64,000 nt of DNA from Terrimonas ginsenosidimutans (GCF_022012415.1 NZ_JAKLTR010000001.1:124001-188000), one strand, 5' to 3'. Counted from the first letter of the stretch, positions 27,338 to 35,057 are shown. Notes: generated by a model not told the origin, from the sequence alone. Translations and numbers: made by a program.

Positions 27338-27676
27338 TTAAGAGAGCTCTTCTATGACGGCATCAGGCGCAACAGATTTGACCGTTTCGATACCTTGATC
27401 CCGGCTATCAGCGGTTGTATAAGATTCGCTGGTACCGATGATCTCCCCATTGCCGGCCTTCAGGTTGAAATAGTACTGACCAGCTTTATTGGTCTTCTTA
27501 TCATACCGTGCATCATGCGGCGCGTTATTTTTCACTGATGCAATACCGTTCTCACAGGAATACTTGGCTTTGTAGCCTTCGCTCGAGAGAATGATCTTGC
27601 CGTTAGCGGCTTTGAGGCGGAAGTAGTACTCTGAATTTTTCTCACTACGATAGATCTCGAATTTAGCTTGACTCAT
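27338..27676 (-). CDS. Tandem DUF1508 (YegP-like) protein
   Basis: The 112 residues are two copies of the DUF1508 unit. Each has the pattern FxxYRSEKNxEYYFRLKAANGxII...SEGYxxxxxCENGIxSVKxNAP. Copy one is 5-52 and copy two 65-107 (QYYFNLKAGNGEIIGTSESY). YegP proteins are small beta-alpha-beta repeats of uncertain role that occur widely as single genes. Here one is embedded in an operon, 15 bp after the TIR-FGE gene and 16 bp before the next gene. It probably acts as a small soluble adaptor. Confidence 0.88.
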   Translation of the reverse strand: MSQAKFEIYRSEKNSEYYFRLKAANGKIILSSEGYKAKYSCENGIASVKNNAPHDARYDKKTNKAGQYYFNLKAGNGEIIGTSESYTTADSRDQGIETVKSVAPDAVIEELS

Positions 27677-27691
27677 ATTTGAAGATTTGTT

Positions 27692-28780
27692 TTATGGTTT
27701 TTGATCCCAGACGATGCGAAATCCTGTATACGTATTAAACGCATTTATTTGCAGGGAATCTCTCGATGTTATCTGGAGAGTGGATATGCCGCTCCGGTGC
27801 CCTCCTCCTTTTATTATTTTCAAAGAATCGGCACTACCAGCGGGCGATGAAGTCCATTCTCCTACATTTCCACTCATATCAAAAAGACCGAATGCATTTG
27901 CGCTTTTTGTTGCAACCGGGCTTAGACGCTTTCTATTATAGACAGCGACCTTACTTGCATTATTTCCTCCCGCATATTTAGTTTGAAGATTCGCCTCGGC
28001 AGCATATTCCCATTCCCTTTCTGTAGGAAGTCTTCCGCCTCTTGCTTTGCAAAATGCCAGTGCATCCCACCAACTGACATTTACGACAGGATTGCTGCTT
28101 ATCACAGGCCATGGCTGTGGCGGCATTGGCTTCTTTAAACTGTCACAATACCTCCGGTATTCGCACACCGTAACTTCAGTTTGGTTAATATAATAGGATG
28201 ACTGGGCAGCGGAGCTATCTCGCATAAAACCTGCTATCAATACAGGCCTTAACTCACGAATAGGAAAGATTACTGATTTAAGAACAGGTAAATTGGAAAT
28301 GATCAGGCCTGCGACGGCTAATAATACAAAGCATCCGACGATCACTCTTCGTCTGCGTTCAATAGCTTTTTGCTTCAATACCTTTTTGATCAGCACTCGA
28401 GCTATTCTTTCCGGATCATTTTTCCACTTGAAACTTACAATATCCTTACTTAATCCGTCTATGGGTGTGTCATCTAGCCTTACTTGTATAATTCTTCCAA
28501 CATGCTTTTCGATATAAGCTAACATCAACATCTTCTCAACTCTTGCCCAAAATCCATTAATAAAATTCTTACTGGTGAAAATCAACACGAAGCGGCTTCT
28601 AGGATATACTTCTCTGGTGATTTTGAAGATATTTTGTCCAATACCTTCTTCCTCTTTTTCGGTGAATAAATAATATTTAAACCCTTTGATTTTCTTGAAT
28701 TCTTCGGCGACCTTCTCAATCGCTACAATGTCTTCCTGTACAAAAGAAAATGCAATATCATACTTGAATCTTCTGAACAT
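27692..28780 (-). CDS. TIR-like domain / transmembrane / formylglycine-generating-enzyme-like protein
   Basis: This is a 362-residue protein. The N-terminal ~130 residues form a TIR-type fold: YDIAFSFVQED opens the first strand, and SKNFINGFWARVE places E82 where NADase TIR domains carry the catalytic Glu. A basic stretch (ERRRR) and one membrane helix (~147-166) follow. The C-terminal half (180-362) is an FGE/SUMF1 domain (C-type-lectin-related): INQTEVTVCEYRRYC, VNVSWWDALAFCKARGGRLPTEREWEYAA, FDMSGNVGEWTSS and TGFRIVWDQ. The TIR domain should be cytoplasmic and the FGE domain periplasmic. Known: FGE domains often serve as ligand-binding modules in bacterial conflict proteins. Inference: the outer domain senses and the TIR domain acts or recruits. 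It starts 19 bp after the caspase gene. Confidence 0.88.
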   Translation of the reverse strand: MFRRFKYDIAFSFVQEDIVAIEKVAEEFKKIKGFKYYLFTEKEEEGIGQNIFKITREVYPRSRFVLIFTSKNFINGFWARVEKMLMLAYIEKHVGRIIQVRLDDTPIDGLSKDIVSFKWKNDPERIARVLIKKVLKQKAIERRRRVIVGCFVLLAVAGLIISNLPVLKSVIFPIRELRPVLIAGFMRDSSAAQSSYYINQTEVTVCEYRRYCDSLKKPMPPQPWPVISSNPVVNVSWWDALAFCKARGGRLPTEREWEYAAEANLQTKYAGGNNASKVAVYNRKRLSPVATKSANAFGLFDMSGNVGEWTSSPAGSADSLKIIKGGGHRSGISTLQITSRDSLQINAFNTYTGFRIVWDQKP

Positions 28781-28799
28781 ACCAATCAGATTTAAAGCG

Positions 28800-29738
28800 T
28801 TATATTCTTCCGTTCTTTATCAGGTTCCAATAATAGACACCCAATGAGGAAAGTTGGCAACATTTACTTTTGATAGTAGCATAGTATAGATATTCCTCAT
28901 CCGGCACTTCAATTAAGCGCAAAACATGCATTCTCCTTAAAACTCTGAATATGGCCACGTGCTCAGGTATTGCGCCTGGCACACTATTTTGATAAGTAGG
29001 ATCAAGTTGAAACAGGTAAGTTGGCTCTGGAAAGTATTCCGTGATTTTACGAAGCTCATTCAAAGGCATAGATGGATGTACCTTGCGTAAGCATACTGAT
29101 TCGACAATATTCTCCTTAAAAACGGGGCGTTGTTGCCATGCGCCAAGTGCCCTATCGATATAGCTATAGATATGGCCCGGCCTGATCTCTCCCGGAATAT
29201 CTGCAGCACCTCCCGCCAATGCGTCTGTCAACAATTTGGTAAAAATGCCATGCCCTTCTTTTTCCAGTGCCGTTTGATTATCCATACTTGCGGCAAAAAT
29301 TGTAACTCCTTTTTCAAGGTATGAGGCAGTATTTGAGCCAAATGCAGGAGTTCCCATCGCACCGGCATGACAGCAATCAAGAATTATTATCTTGTGTCTT
29401 GCGCGGGAATGACTGGCTATTTTCAACAGATCATCCATAGAAACACCAACATCATGAAGTTTGAAATCCGGTGTAATGATATGACCGCCCATATGATCAA
29501 CATATCCATGACCAGAAAAATAAAAGAGGCTAATTTCTCCATCATGGTCAAAAAGTCTGGAGATGTGCTTACGCAGTTCCGCTTTAGTTGGAATATTCAA
29601 TTTATACTCAACATCGAAATTTCTGGATCCGTCTGCATGCTTTTCTAATAGGCTCCCAATCAGACGTGCGTCATTTATGCAGGCACGTAATCTCGCGTGT
29701 GGATATTCATCTATCCCGACGATCAAAGCTTTTCTCAT
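28800..29738 (-). CDS. Caspase-family (C14) protease, first gene of the eight-gene operon
   Basis: The 312-residue protein has a complete caspase domain (1-215) with KALIVGIDEYP, then FYFSGHG with H77 and IILDCCHAG with C123. The remaining ~95 residues, including YFPEPTYLFQLDP and FRVLRRMHVLRLIEVPDEEYLYY, look like a small helical-plus-strand domain, possibly a winged-helix or effector-associated adaptor. There is no membrane helix or signal peptide. It is the promoter-proximal gene of the operon extending to 21999. Inference: the soluble effector or processing protease for the membrane proteins encoded after it. Confidence 0.92.
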   Translation of the reverse strand: MRKALIVGIDEYPHARLRACINDARLIGSLLEKHADGSRNFDVEYKLNIPTKAELRKHISRLFDHDGEISLFYFSGHGYVDHMGGHIITPDFKLHDVGVSMDDLLKIASHSRARHKIIILDCCHAGAMGTPAFGSNTASYLEKGVTIFAASMDNQTALEKEGHGIFTKLLTDALAGGAADIPGEIRPGHIYSYIDRALGAWQQRPVFKENIVESVCLRKVHPSMPLNELRKITEYFPEPTYLFQLDPTYQNSVPGAIPEHVAIFRVLRRMHVLRLIEVPDEEYLYYATIKSKCCQLSSLGVYYWNLIKNGRI

Positions 29739-29773
29739 TTTAGTAGTGGTTGGTGGTTGGTGGAAGAATGGAT

Positions 29774-29830
29774 CAAAGATTCAACGGGCAATTGAGGTAA
29801 AAAACCTGTGCAGCAGGGGAAAATTCCCCT
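29774..29830 (-). promoter_or_regulatory. Candidate promoter and palindrome for the eight-gene operon
   Basis: On the minus strand AATCTTTG (29781 to 29774) fits a TAnnTTTG -7 element with one change, about 35 bp from the ATG at 29738. Upstream of it, AGGGGAAAATTCCCCT (29815-29830) is an inverted repeat with 7-bp arms. Read on the minus strand it resembles the 19-bp box at 29868, so both divergent units may respond to the same regulator. The spacing differs from the three plus-strand promoters. Confidence 0.45.
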
Positions 29831-29867
29831 TTTTTAAAACATCACCGGATATTGCCTTTCCACCGCA

Positions 29868-29928
29868 GGGGATTTTTCCTGTATTTGACCTTGCGTGTTT
29901 TTTATAGTACTGCTCAGGTATAGTTTAG
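29868..29928 (+). promoter_or_regulatory. Promoter with shared 19-bp box (copy 2)
   Basis: GGGGATTTTTCCTGTATTT (29868-29886), then exactly 34 bp, then TAGTTTAG (29921-29928), 53 bp before the ATG at 29982. It drives the histidine kinase/response regulator operon, so the system may control its own expression. Confidence 0.72.
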
Positions 29929-29981
29929 CAGCGTAAACCGGTTACAAGCCTTCTTTTTGTTTCACTAATCAAAAACATTTT

Positions 29982-30476
29982 ATGTCAACACAAACAACCG
30001 TAAAACCACTGCCATACTTTTATGTTGGCGCAGACATCACTGATGAACGTATCAATCTTTTCAAAAATGGAAAATATGTTGCCCTCACGAGGGAACTTGG
30101 CAAACCTGATACGCGGTCGATCTGGTACTCAAAAGAACATTTCGAAAAACTTGTCGAGGAGATCGACCTGGCTGGTGGTGACGGCATTCGCGTTTACTTC
30201 GGTACTTATGAGCCAGGCCATGAATACGAAGGTCAGTTGTGCCTACTATTTCGCTCAACCCGTGAAGATGTCAGAAACAACAGGATCCACCACATCAATG
30301 TAATACTCGAAAATGAACCAGATTACTCGGCTCGTTCAGAACAGGAAAGAGAAATACTAACTTTCCCCGGTGATGATCCGACAGACCAGGACGTCCGCGA
30401 TTTCAACCTCGGTCAGGCCTGTCCTCCAAGATGTAACGGAGGATGTGATGACCCAACCGACCCGGATTGCGAATAG
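29982..30476 (+). CDS. Unknown soluble protein, first gene of the sensor operon
   Basis: The 164-residue protein has no signal peptide or membrane helix. It begins with a short Thr-rich tail and a folded region (PYFYVGADITDERINLF to VRNNRIHHINVILEN), predicted alpha/beta, then an acidic C-terminal tail with four cysteines (ACPPRCNGGCDDPTDPDCE). The Cys/Asp tail could bind metal or be disordered. I do not recognise the family. It is 40 bp upstream of a membrane-protein gene and shares promoter copy 2 with the kinase and regulator, so it may be a sensory accessory or an output of the system. Confidence 0.7.
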   Translation: MSTQTTVKPLPYFYVGADITDERINLFKNGKYVALTRELGKPDTRSIWYSKEHFEKLVEEIDLAGGDGIRVYFGTYEPGHEYEGQLCLLFRSTREDVRNNRIHHINVILENEPDYSARSEQEREILTFPGDDPTDQDVRDFNLGQACPPRCNGGCDDPTDPDCE

Positions 30477-30516
30477 AATTTGCGGATTAAAGGAGGAGTT
30501 TTATTAAATTCATCCA

Positions 30517-31221
30517 ATGTTGTCAAAACTGAATATAACTTACCTGTATTTTATTCCTTTTTTGCTTAGCGCCATTTTTAGCCTGAAAAGCTTCTCGCTG
30601 AAATGGCCTAAGCATTTAAGAACTTTTTCCGTTTACCTTCTCTTGACCTTTACTATCGAAATGCTGGGCAATTTTTGGAAATGGGGCATGTTCAGGTGGT
30701 TTGAATCGTCTAAGGAGAATGTTTGGATTTTGAATATCGGAATGATTGTCGGGAGAGCAATTCTTTGTTATTACTTCTTTCAGCTACTCTTATCAACTCG
30801 CGTAAAAAAAGCAATTTCAAAGTTTTTGCTTTTCTACCTGACGTTCGGTATTATAAATTACCTTTTTATCCAAAAGCCAACTCTGGTCAATACATACAGC
30901 ATTGTTATCGGCAGTGTAGCCGTGATACTATTCTGTATGTTCTATTTCAGAGAGATTTTAGTCGCAAAAGAGATCGTTACACTTTACACACTGCCCGAGT
31001 TTTGGATTGCGATAGGAACGCTTATTTATTCTTTGTTCTCACTGCCATTAATAACAGGCTTCGATTTTATAGCAAGAGCAGATAATGTTAAAGAATTTGT
31101 AGCCGCCTATTGGGAAGTCAATGATGTCTTCCTGATCTTCACCTATACCTTATACCTAATTGCTTATTTATGCCGACCTCATCCGAAATCACAATACAAA
31201 CCATTATCATCTCCACATTAG
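30517..31221 (+). CDS. Integral membrane protein of the sensor operon
   Basis: This is a 234-residue protein with about six or seven hydrophobic segments (roughly 8-25, 37-53, 72-92, 102-118, 125-143, 155-175 and 195-215) and short loops, in the style of a multispanning sensor domain. It lacks any catalytic motif. Its last 52 bases overlap the start of the kinase gene in another frame, a coupling that suggests a fixed partnership. The kinase has only one membrane helix, so this protein may be its membrane sensor. No family is named. Confidence 0.75.
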   Translation: MLSKLNITYLYFIPFLLSAIFSLKSFSLKWPKHLRTFSVYLLLTFTIEMLGNFWKWGMFRWFESSKENVWILNIGMIVGRAILCYYFFQLLLSTRVKKAISKFLLFYLTFGIINYLFIQKPTLVNTYSIVIGSVAVILFCMFYFREILVAKEIVTLYTLPEFWIAIGTLIYSLFSLPLITGFDFIARADNVKEFVAAYWEVNDVFLIFTYTLYLIAYLCRPHPKSQYKPLSSPH

Positions 31222-31985
31222 TCCTACTGATTCTTGGATCTTCAATCATATACTTTCTCTTCCTTTATCAAAGGAAGAGATTTCGACATCGACAGGAGCT
31301 GTTTGAGATGAAGGAAGCTTTCGGCCAGACACTAATGCACTCCAAGCTGGCTATCCAGGAGCAAACCCTCGATCACATTGCCAAGGAATTGCACGCCAAC
31401 GTCAGTCACCTTGTATCGTTGATTAATATCAACCTGCAGGAGATCCTTCCGCAAACACAAAGTAACACCCGGGAAAATGTACTGGAAACAAAGTCACTGG
31501 CTAAACAACTCATGGGGGAGATCAAAGCGTTGAGCGCAAGCCTAAACACAGACCACATCATGCACATTGGCTTAACACAGGCTCTTGACAACGAACTAAG
31601 CCGGCTGAGTAAAAAGTTTGAGGTAACGGTTACCAAAACCGGCGAAGAATACCGTCTCAAACCGGAAAACGAAATTATTCTATTCCGGCTTTGCCAGGAA
31701 GTACTCAATAATGTGATCAAGTACTCCGGCGCCGGAAAGATTCTTGTCAGCCTTTCATTTGCCCTAGACAACTTCACGCTTTCTATTACAGATAATGGTT
31801 CTGGCTTCAATGTAGAAGACGCCATGAACAATAGCGGAGAAAAACAAAGCACAGGACTTATCAACATGCGCAAACGGGCATCAGTGATCAATGCGAGCTT
31901 CACCATCAGTAGTGCTCCAGGTACGGGCACAACAGTTAATATCAATATCCCCAATCCTGAAAAGCTAAATAATATCGCTGCATGA
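31170..31985 (+). CDS. Sensor histidine kinase, NarX/HisKA_3 type
   Basis: The 271-residue protein has one N-terminal membrane helix (~9-32), a short linker and a HisKA_3 dimerisation domain with the phospho-acceptor H75 (DHIAKELHANVSHL). A compact ATP-binding domain follows, with N-box LCQEVLNNVIKYSGA, G1 ITDNGSGF and the GTGTTVNI end. There is no periplasmic sensing domain, so input probably comes from the overlapping membrane protein or the 164-residue protein. Its stop overlaps the regulator's ATG (ATGA). Confidence 0.92.
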   Translation: MPTSSEITIQTIIISTLVLLILGSSIIYFLFLYQRKRFRHRQELFEMKEAFGQTLMHSKLAIQEQTLDHIAKELHANVSHLVSLININLQEILPQTQSNTRENVLETKSLAKQLMGEIKALSASLNTDHIMHIGLTQALDNELSRLSKKFEVTVTKTGEEYRLKPENEIILFRLCQEVLNNVIKYSGAGKILVSLSFALDNFTLSITDNGSGFNVEDAMNNSGEKQSTGLINMRKRASVINASFTISSAPGTGTTVNINIPNPEKLNNIAA

Positions 31986-32644
31986 AATCTGCAAATCAAC
32001 TGAAAATCTCTCTGGTAGATGATCACAACCTTTTCCGTAAAGGCCTGATCAAATTGATAAATATGGGAAATGCCGACAATCAATACTCCATATTATTTGA
32101 AGCAGACAATGGCAGAGATCTCCAGGAGAAGATGAAGAACCCGCCATTTCCAGATATCATCCTGATGGACATCGATATGCCGGACATGAATGGCTTTGAA
32201 GCCGTGGAATGGTTGAAAAGGACACACGCAGAAATAAAAGTGATGGTGATATCGATGGTAGAAGATGAAAAGTCCGTACTGCGAATGCTCAGACTTGGTG
32301 TTAAAGGCTTTCTTAATAAAGATATCGAAGTAGAAGACATGCACAATGCATTAAAGACAATCTCAAATAACGGCATCTATTTCTCCGAGATTGCGACCAA
32401 CGTAATGAATCTCGAGTTGAATGGACAAAGCAAAACAATTTCCGGCATTACACTATCGGAAAATGAACGCATATTTCTCAAACACACAGCTACCGATCTC
32501 ACGTATCAGCAGATCGCCGATCAGATGAACTTAAGTGTAAAGACGATCGACGGATACAGAGAATCCCTTTTCAAAAAATGCAACGTAAAATCCCGGACTA
32601 CACTTGCCGTCTGGGCAATCAAACAGGGTATCGTTCAGATCTGA
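31982..32644 (+). CDS. NarL/LuxR-type response regulator
   Basis: In this 220-residue protein, the receiver domain (1-125) has D13/D14 (SLVDDH), phospho-acceptor D63 (ILMDIDMPDMNG) and K113-type Lys in GFLNKDI. The C-terminal LuxR helix-turn-helix (about 155-215) has LSENERIFLKHTATDLTYQQIADQ, LSVKTIDGYRESLFKKC and ending SRTTLAVWAIKQGIV. It is translated with the kinase upstream. LuxR-type dimers bind short dyads. The 19-bp box in front of this operon and in front of two other units is a natural candidate target, by inference only. Confidence 0.92.
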   Translation: MKSANQLKISLVDDHNLFRKGLIKLINMGNADNQYSILFEADNGRDLQEKMKNPPFPDIILMDIDMPDMNGFEAVEWLKRTHAEIKVMVISMVEDEKSVLRMLRLGVKGFLNKDIEVEDMHNALKTISNNGIYFSEIATNVMNLELNGQSKTISGITLSENERIFLKHTATDLTYQQIADQMNLSVKTIDGYRESLFKKCNVKSRTTLAVWAIKQGIVQI

Positions 32645-32667
32645 CACTAATACAGTAAAAAAAATTT

Positions 32668-32961
32668 ATGAAGCAAAAAATACTCTTTTTGCTAATGGCC
32701 ATCCTTTTGTCTGGCCAAACCATTTTGCATGCTGGCACATGCACTGGCTCTTCAAATTGCAGGGCATGCTCCAACTGCAGTCAATGCGGGCATTGTAGCA
32801 AACGAGGCGGCAGTTGCGGCGTTTGCGAAAACAGAAATGGAAATGTCTTTGGTTCTTCAAAAAAGAATCGCTCTTCGTTTTGGAATCCCGGTTGGACATG
32901 GGTAATTGTCGGAGTCCTGGGCCTATACATCCTTACAAACAATAATAAAAACAATAAATAG
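32668..32961 (+). CDS. Small secreted Cys-rich protein with C-terminal membrane segment
   Basis: The 97-residue protein has a signal peptide (ILFLLMAILLSGQTILHA), then a cysteine cluster with nine Cys between 25 and 53 (TCTGSSNCRACSNCSQCGHC and on to SCGVC), a polar linker and a hydrophobic segment WTWVIVGVLGLYIL near the end. CxxC spacing suggests metal binding or disulfides outside the cytoplasm, held at the membrane. It is 23 bp after the regulator gene and probably in the same operon. The family is not recognised. Confidence 0.65.
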   Translation: MKQKILFLLMAILLSGQTILHAGTCTGSSNCRACSNCSQCGHCSKRGGSCGVCENRNGNVFGSSKKNRSSFWNPGWTWVIVGVLGLYILTNNNKNNK

Positions 32962-32994
32962 ATCACCTAAATATCATATTGTAATTGTCCGATT

Positions 32995-33396
32995 ATGAAA
33001 CGCATACTTAAAATTGCAGCAGTCTTCTTGTTGCTAACATCCTGTCAGCCGAATTTTGAAGACCCCGAATTAAAAGATCAGGTAGAATTACTGGAGAACC
33101 GAATAGTAAAGTTGGAAGAACAACTGAAAATTATGGGGACGACGATCCGTGAGTCTTCTTATAGTAATGAACGCAAAACCGAGAGCACAGTGCCACAAAC
33201 ATCTTCTCACAATACCAACAAAGTCGACCCTTCGCGCGCAACACCATCAACCTCTTCCGACTACCCGGAACGCCGTAGCAGATCTTCACAAAGTAGTTCT
33301 TCTTCATCCTGGCGTTGCCAGGCGACTACTAGGAAGGGTACTCAATGCAAACGCACATCGAGGTCTGGGAACTATTGCTGGCAACATGGAGGATAA
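32995..33396 (+). CDS. Lipoprotein with DUF5763-like C-terminal Cys motif
   Basis: This 133-residue protein has a lipoprotein signal (LKIAAVFLLLTSC, Cys at ~17), a short coiled-coil (LKDQVELLENRIVKLEEQL) and a Ser-rich disordered linker. It ends in CQATTRKGTQCKRTSRSG then YCWQHGG, the small Cys/His module of the DUF5763 kind. Such modules probably fold around a metal ion. It is 33 bp downstream of the Cys-rich gene and likely the last gene of the sensor operon. Confidence 0.75.
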   Translation: MKRILKIAAVFLLLTSCQPNFEDPELKDQVELLENRIVKLEEQLKIMGTTIRESSYSNERKTESTVPQTSSHNTNKVDPSRATPSTSSDYPERRSRSSQSSSSSSWRCQATTRKGTQCKRTSRSGNYCWQHGG

Positions 33397-33429
33397 TCGT
33401 ATTTGTAAACCAAGCCCCCTTTTTCAGCA

Positions 33430-33490
33430 GGGGATTTTTCCTGTATTTCCATTCCAGTGCTTATTAAACCTTAATCAATATATAGCTTAG
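33430..33490 (+). promoter_or_regulatory. Promoter with shared 19-bp box (copy 3)
   Basis: GGGGATTTTTCCTGTATTT (33430-33448), again exactly 34 bp, then TAGCTTAG (33483-33490), only 22 bp before the ATG at 33513. The box is identical to copy 2 over all 19 bases. Confidence 0.72.
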
Positions 33491-33512
33491 CAAAAGCATA
33501 AAATCTTATCAA

Positions 33513-34586
33513 ATGGACTTCAAAGACGAAATCAAACTCTTCGCCGAACGCGTTGAAAAACTCAAAGACCAAATTCAAACCGAAGAAGCTACCAAAAACG
33601 CCTTCATCATGCCATTCATCAAACTGCTCGGCTACGATGTCTTCAACCCTTTCGAAGTAATGCCGGAATTCATCGCCGACATCGGCATCAAAAAAGGTGA
33701 AAAGGTCGACTACGCCATCATGAAAGACGGACAACCCACTATTCTCGTTGAATGCAAACATTGGGGAGAAAGTTTGGACCCACATAACTCACAACTCTTC
33801 CGGTATTTCCACACCACCTCCGCAAAATTCGGATTGCTGTCCAATGGCATTATCTATCGCCTCTATACAGATCTCGTGCAGCCGAACAAGATGGACGAAA
33901 AGCCATTCTTCGAATTCAATGTAACAGATATCAAAGACAACCAGGTGGAAGAGCTGAAGAAATTCCACAAGTCATATTTCGATGTCGACAGCATTCAGAA
34001 TACAGCGAGCGATCTCAAATACATGAACGAATTAAAAGCGCTGATCAATGTAGAATTCCAGACACCGACGGATGGGTTGGTACGGCATTTCGCGAAACAG
34101 ATCTACCCTGGTATGCTGACAACCCGTGTTGTGGAAACATTCAGCAATCTCACGAAAAGATCATTGCAGCAATATGTGAATGACCTTATTACAGAGCGAC
34201 TACATTCTGCACTGAAAAAAGAAAGCGAAGAAACCGCTGTCGCCGTTCAGCAAGAGACTACAGCAGCGGCTGAAGATAACCGGATAGAAACGACGGCAGA
34301 AGAGTTGGAAGCATACCAAATCGTTAAAGCTATTCTACGACAGAAGATCAAACACAATCGGATCGTTCATCGTGATGCCCAATCGTACTTTGCTATCCTG
34401 CTGGATGATAATAACCGTAAACCTATTTGCAGATTGTATTTGAACGGATCGAAAAGGTATATCGGCATTTTTGATGAGCAGAAGAAGGAAACTAAGATAG
34501 AAATACTGACAGTGGATGATATATTCCTGCACGCCGAAGCGCTGGTAAAAACTGTTGAGACATATGATAAAGCCGCAAGTGAGTAA
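33513..34586 (+). CDS. PD-(D/E)XK nuclease-like protein (type I restriction R-subunit N-terminal family)
   Basis: The 357-residue protein begins with a helical segment, then TEEATKNAFIMPFIKLLGYDVFNP (23-46) and a nuclease core: D66 in KVDYAIM, then E80-x-K82 in ILVECKHWGE. This is the order and spacing of HsdR-N-type endonuclease domains. A C-terminal region of ~110 residues after a low-complexity Ala/Glu linker (~245-265) ends in a beta-rich domain (KPICRLYLNGSKRYIGIFDEQK). No helicase motor or methylase is encoded beside it, so it acts alone or with a distant partner. It has its own copy of the 19-bp box promoter. Confidence 0.85.
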   Translation: MDFKDEIKLFAERVEKLKDQIQTEEATKNAFIMPFIKLLGYDVFNPFEVMPEFIADIGIKKGEKVDYAIMKDGQPTILVECKHWGESLDPHNSQLFRYFHTTSAKFGLLSNGIIYRLYTDLVQPNKMDEKPFFEFNVTDIKDNQVEELKKFHKSYFDVDSIQNTASDLKYMNELKALINVEFQTPTDGLVRHFAKQIYPGMLTTRVVETFSNLTKRSLQQYVNDLITERLHSALKKESEETAVAVQQETTAAAEDNRIETTAEELEAYQIVKAILRQKIKHNRIVHRDAQSYFAILLDDNNRKPICRLYLNGSKRYIGIFDEQKKETKIEILTVDDIFLHAEALVKTVETYDKAASE

Positions 34587-34656
34587 CCAACACTTATCTT
34601 AAAGGGAACTATCGTTGTCTATAGAAATAATAAAGATCAAACTAAAAAATTTAACT

Positions 34657-34869
34657 ATGAAGCAAATATTATTTGCCACTGTCATTATCCTGTTAATCGC
34701 CTGCTCCAAATCAGATAATTCAACAGCAACATCTTCGGCTGCTTCCACATCAACCCCATGTGGAACCTATAACGGCCATACACTTTATAAAGGGTCACAA
34801 AACGGTTGTTACTACAAAAAATCAAACGGAAATAAAGTATACGTTGACCGCTCCCATTGCCGATGCTAA
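34657..34869 (+). CDS. Small lipoprotein with PBCV basic-adaptor-like C-terminus
   Basis: The ATG at 34657 gives 70 residues starting with a lipoprotein signal (ILFATVIILLIAC, Cys at ~16); a TTG at 34615 would put 14 residues in front of it. After a Ser/Thr-rich spacer the C-terminal 37 residues read CGTYNGHTLYKG, GCYYKKSNGNKVYVDRSHCRC, similar to the short basic adaptor repeats seen in other bacterial and algal-virus proteins. It is probably surface or periplasmic. Function unknown. Confidence 0.7.
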   Translation: MKQILFATVIILLIACSKSDNSTATSSAASTSTPCGTYNGHTLYKGSQNGCYYKKSNGNKVYVDRSHCRC

Positions 34870-34925
34870 ACACAGACGACCAGCCACCCTCCACCATCCA
34901 TCCAACAAACAACAGCCAGACGCCA

Positions 34926-34985
34926 TGTCATCCCGGGCGTCTGACTTCCAGCCTATAACAATCCCAAACAACGCAGACCCGGGAT
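34926..34985. repeat. Dispersed palindromic repeat, copy A
   Basis: A ~59-bp unit bounded by TCCCGGG near each end, with inverted TCTG next to them and CTATAACAATCCCAAAC inside. It is closely similar to the unit at 51640-51696 and to each half of the unit at 52101-52192. It stands alone between a lipoprotein and a secreted-protein gene. Confidence 0.75.
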
Positions 34986-35057
34986 ATCCCACTTTCCAGT
35001 GATTGCCCCACCCCTCCCTTTCCCCTAATATTGCGAAACACTCTTACCTGTCCGCTT

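Noticed and set aside
27692-28780. Diversity-generating retroelement target
   Set aside because: The FGE domain is a known DGR target fold, but no reverse transcriptase or template/variable repeat pair was seen in the window.
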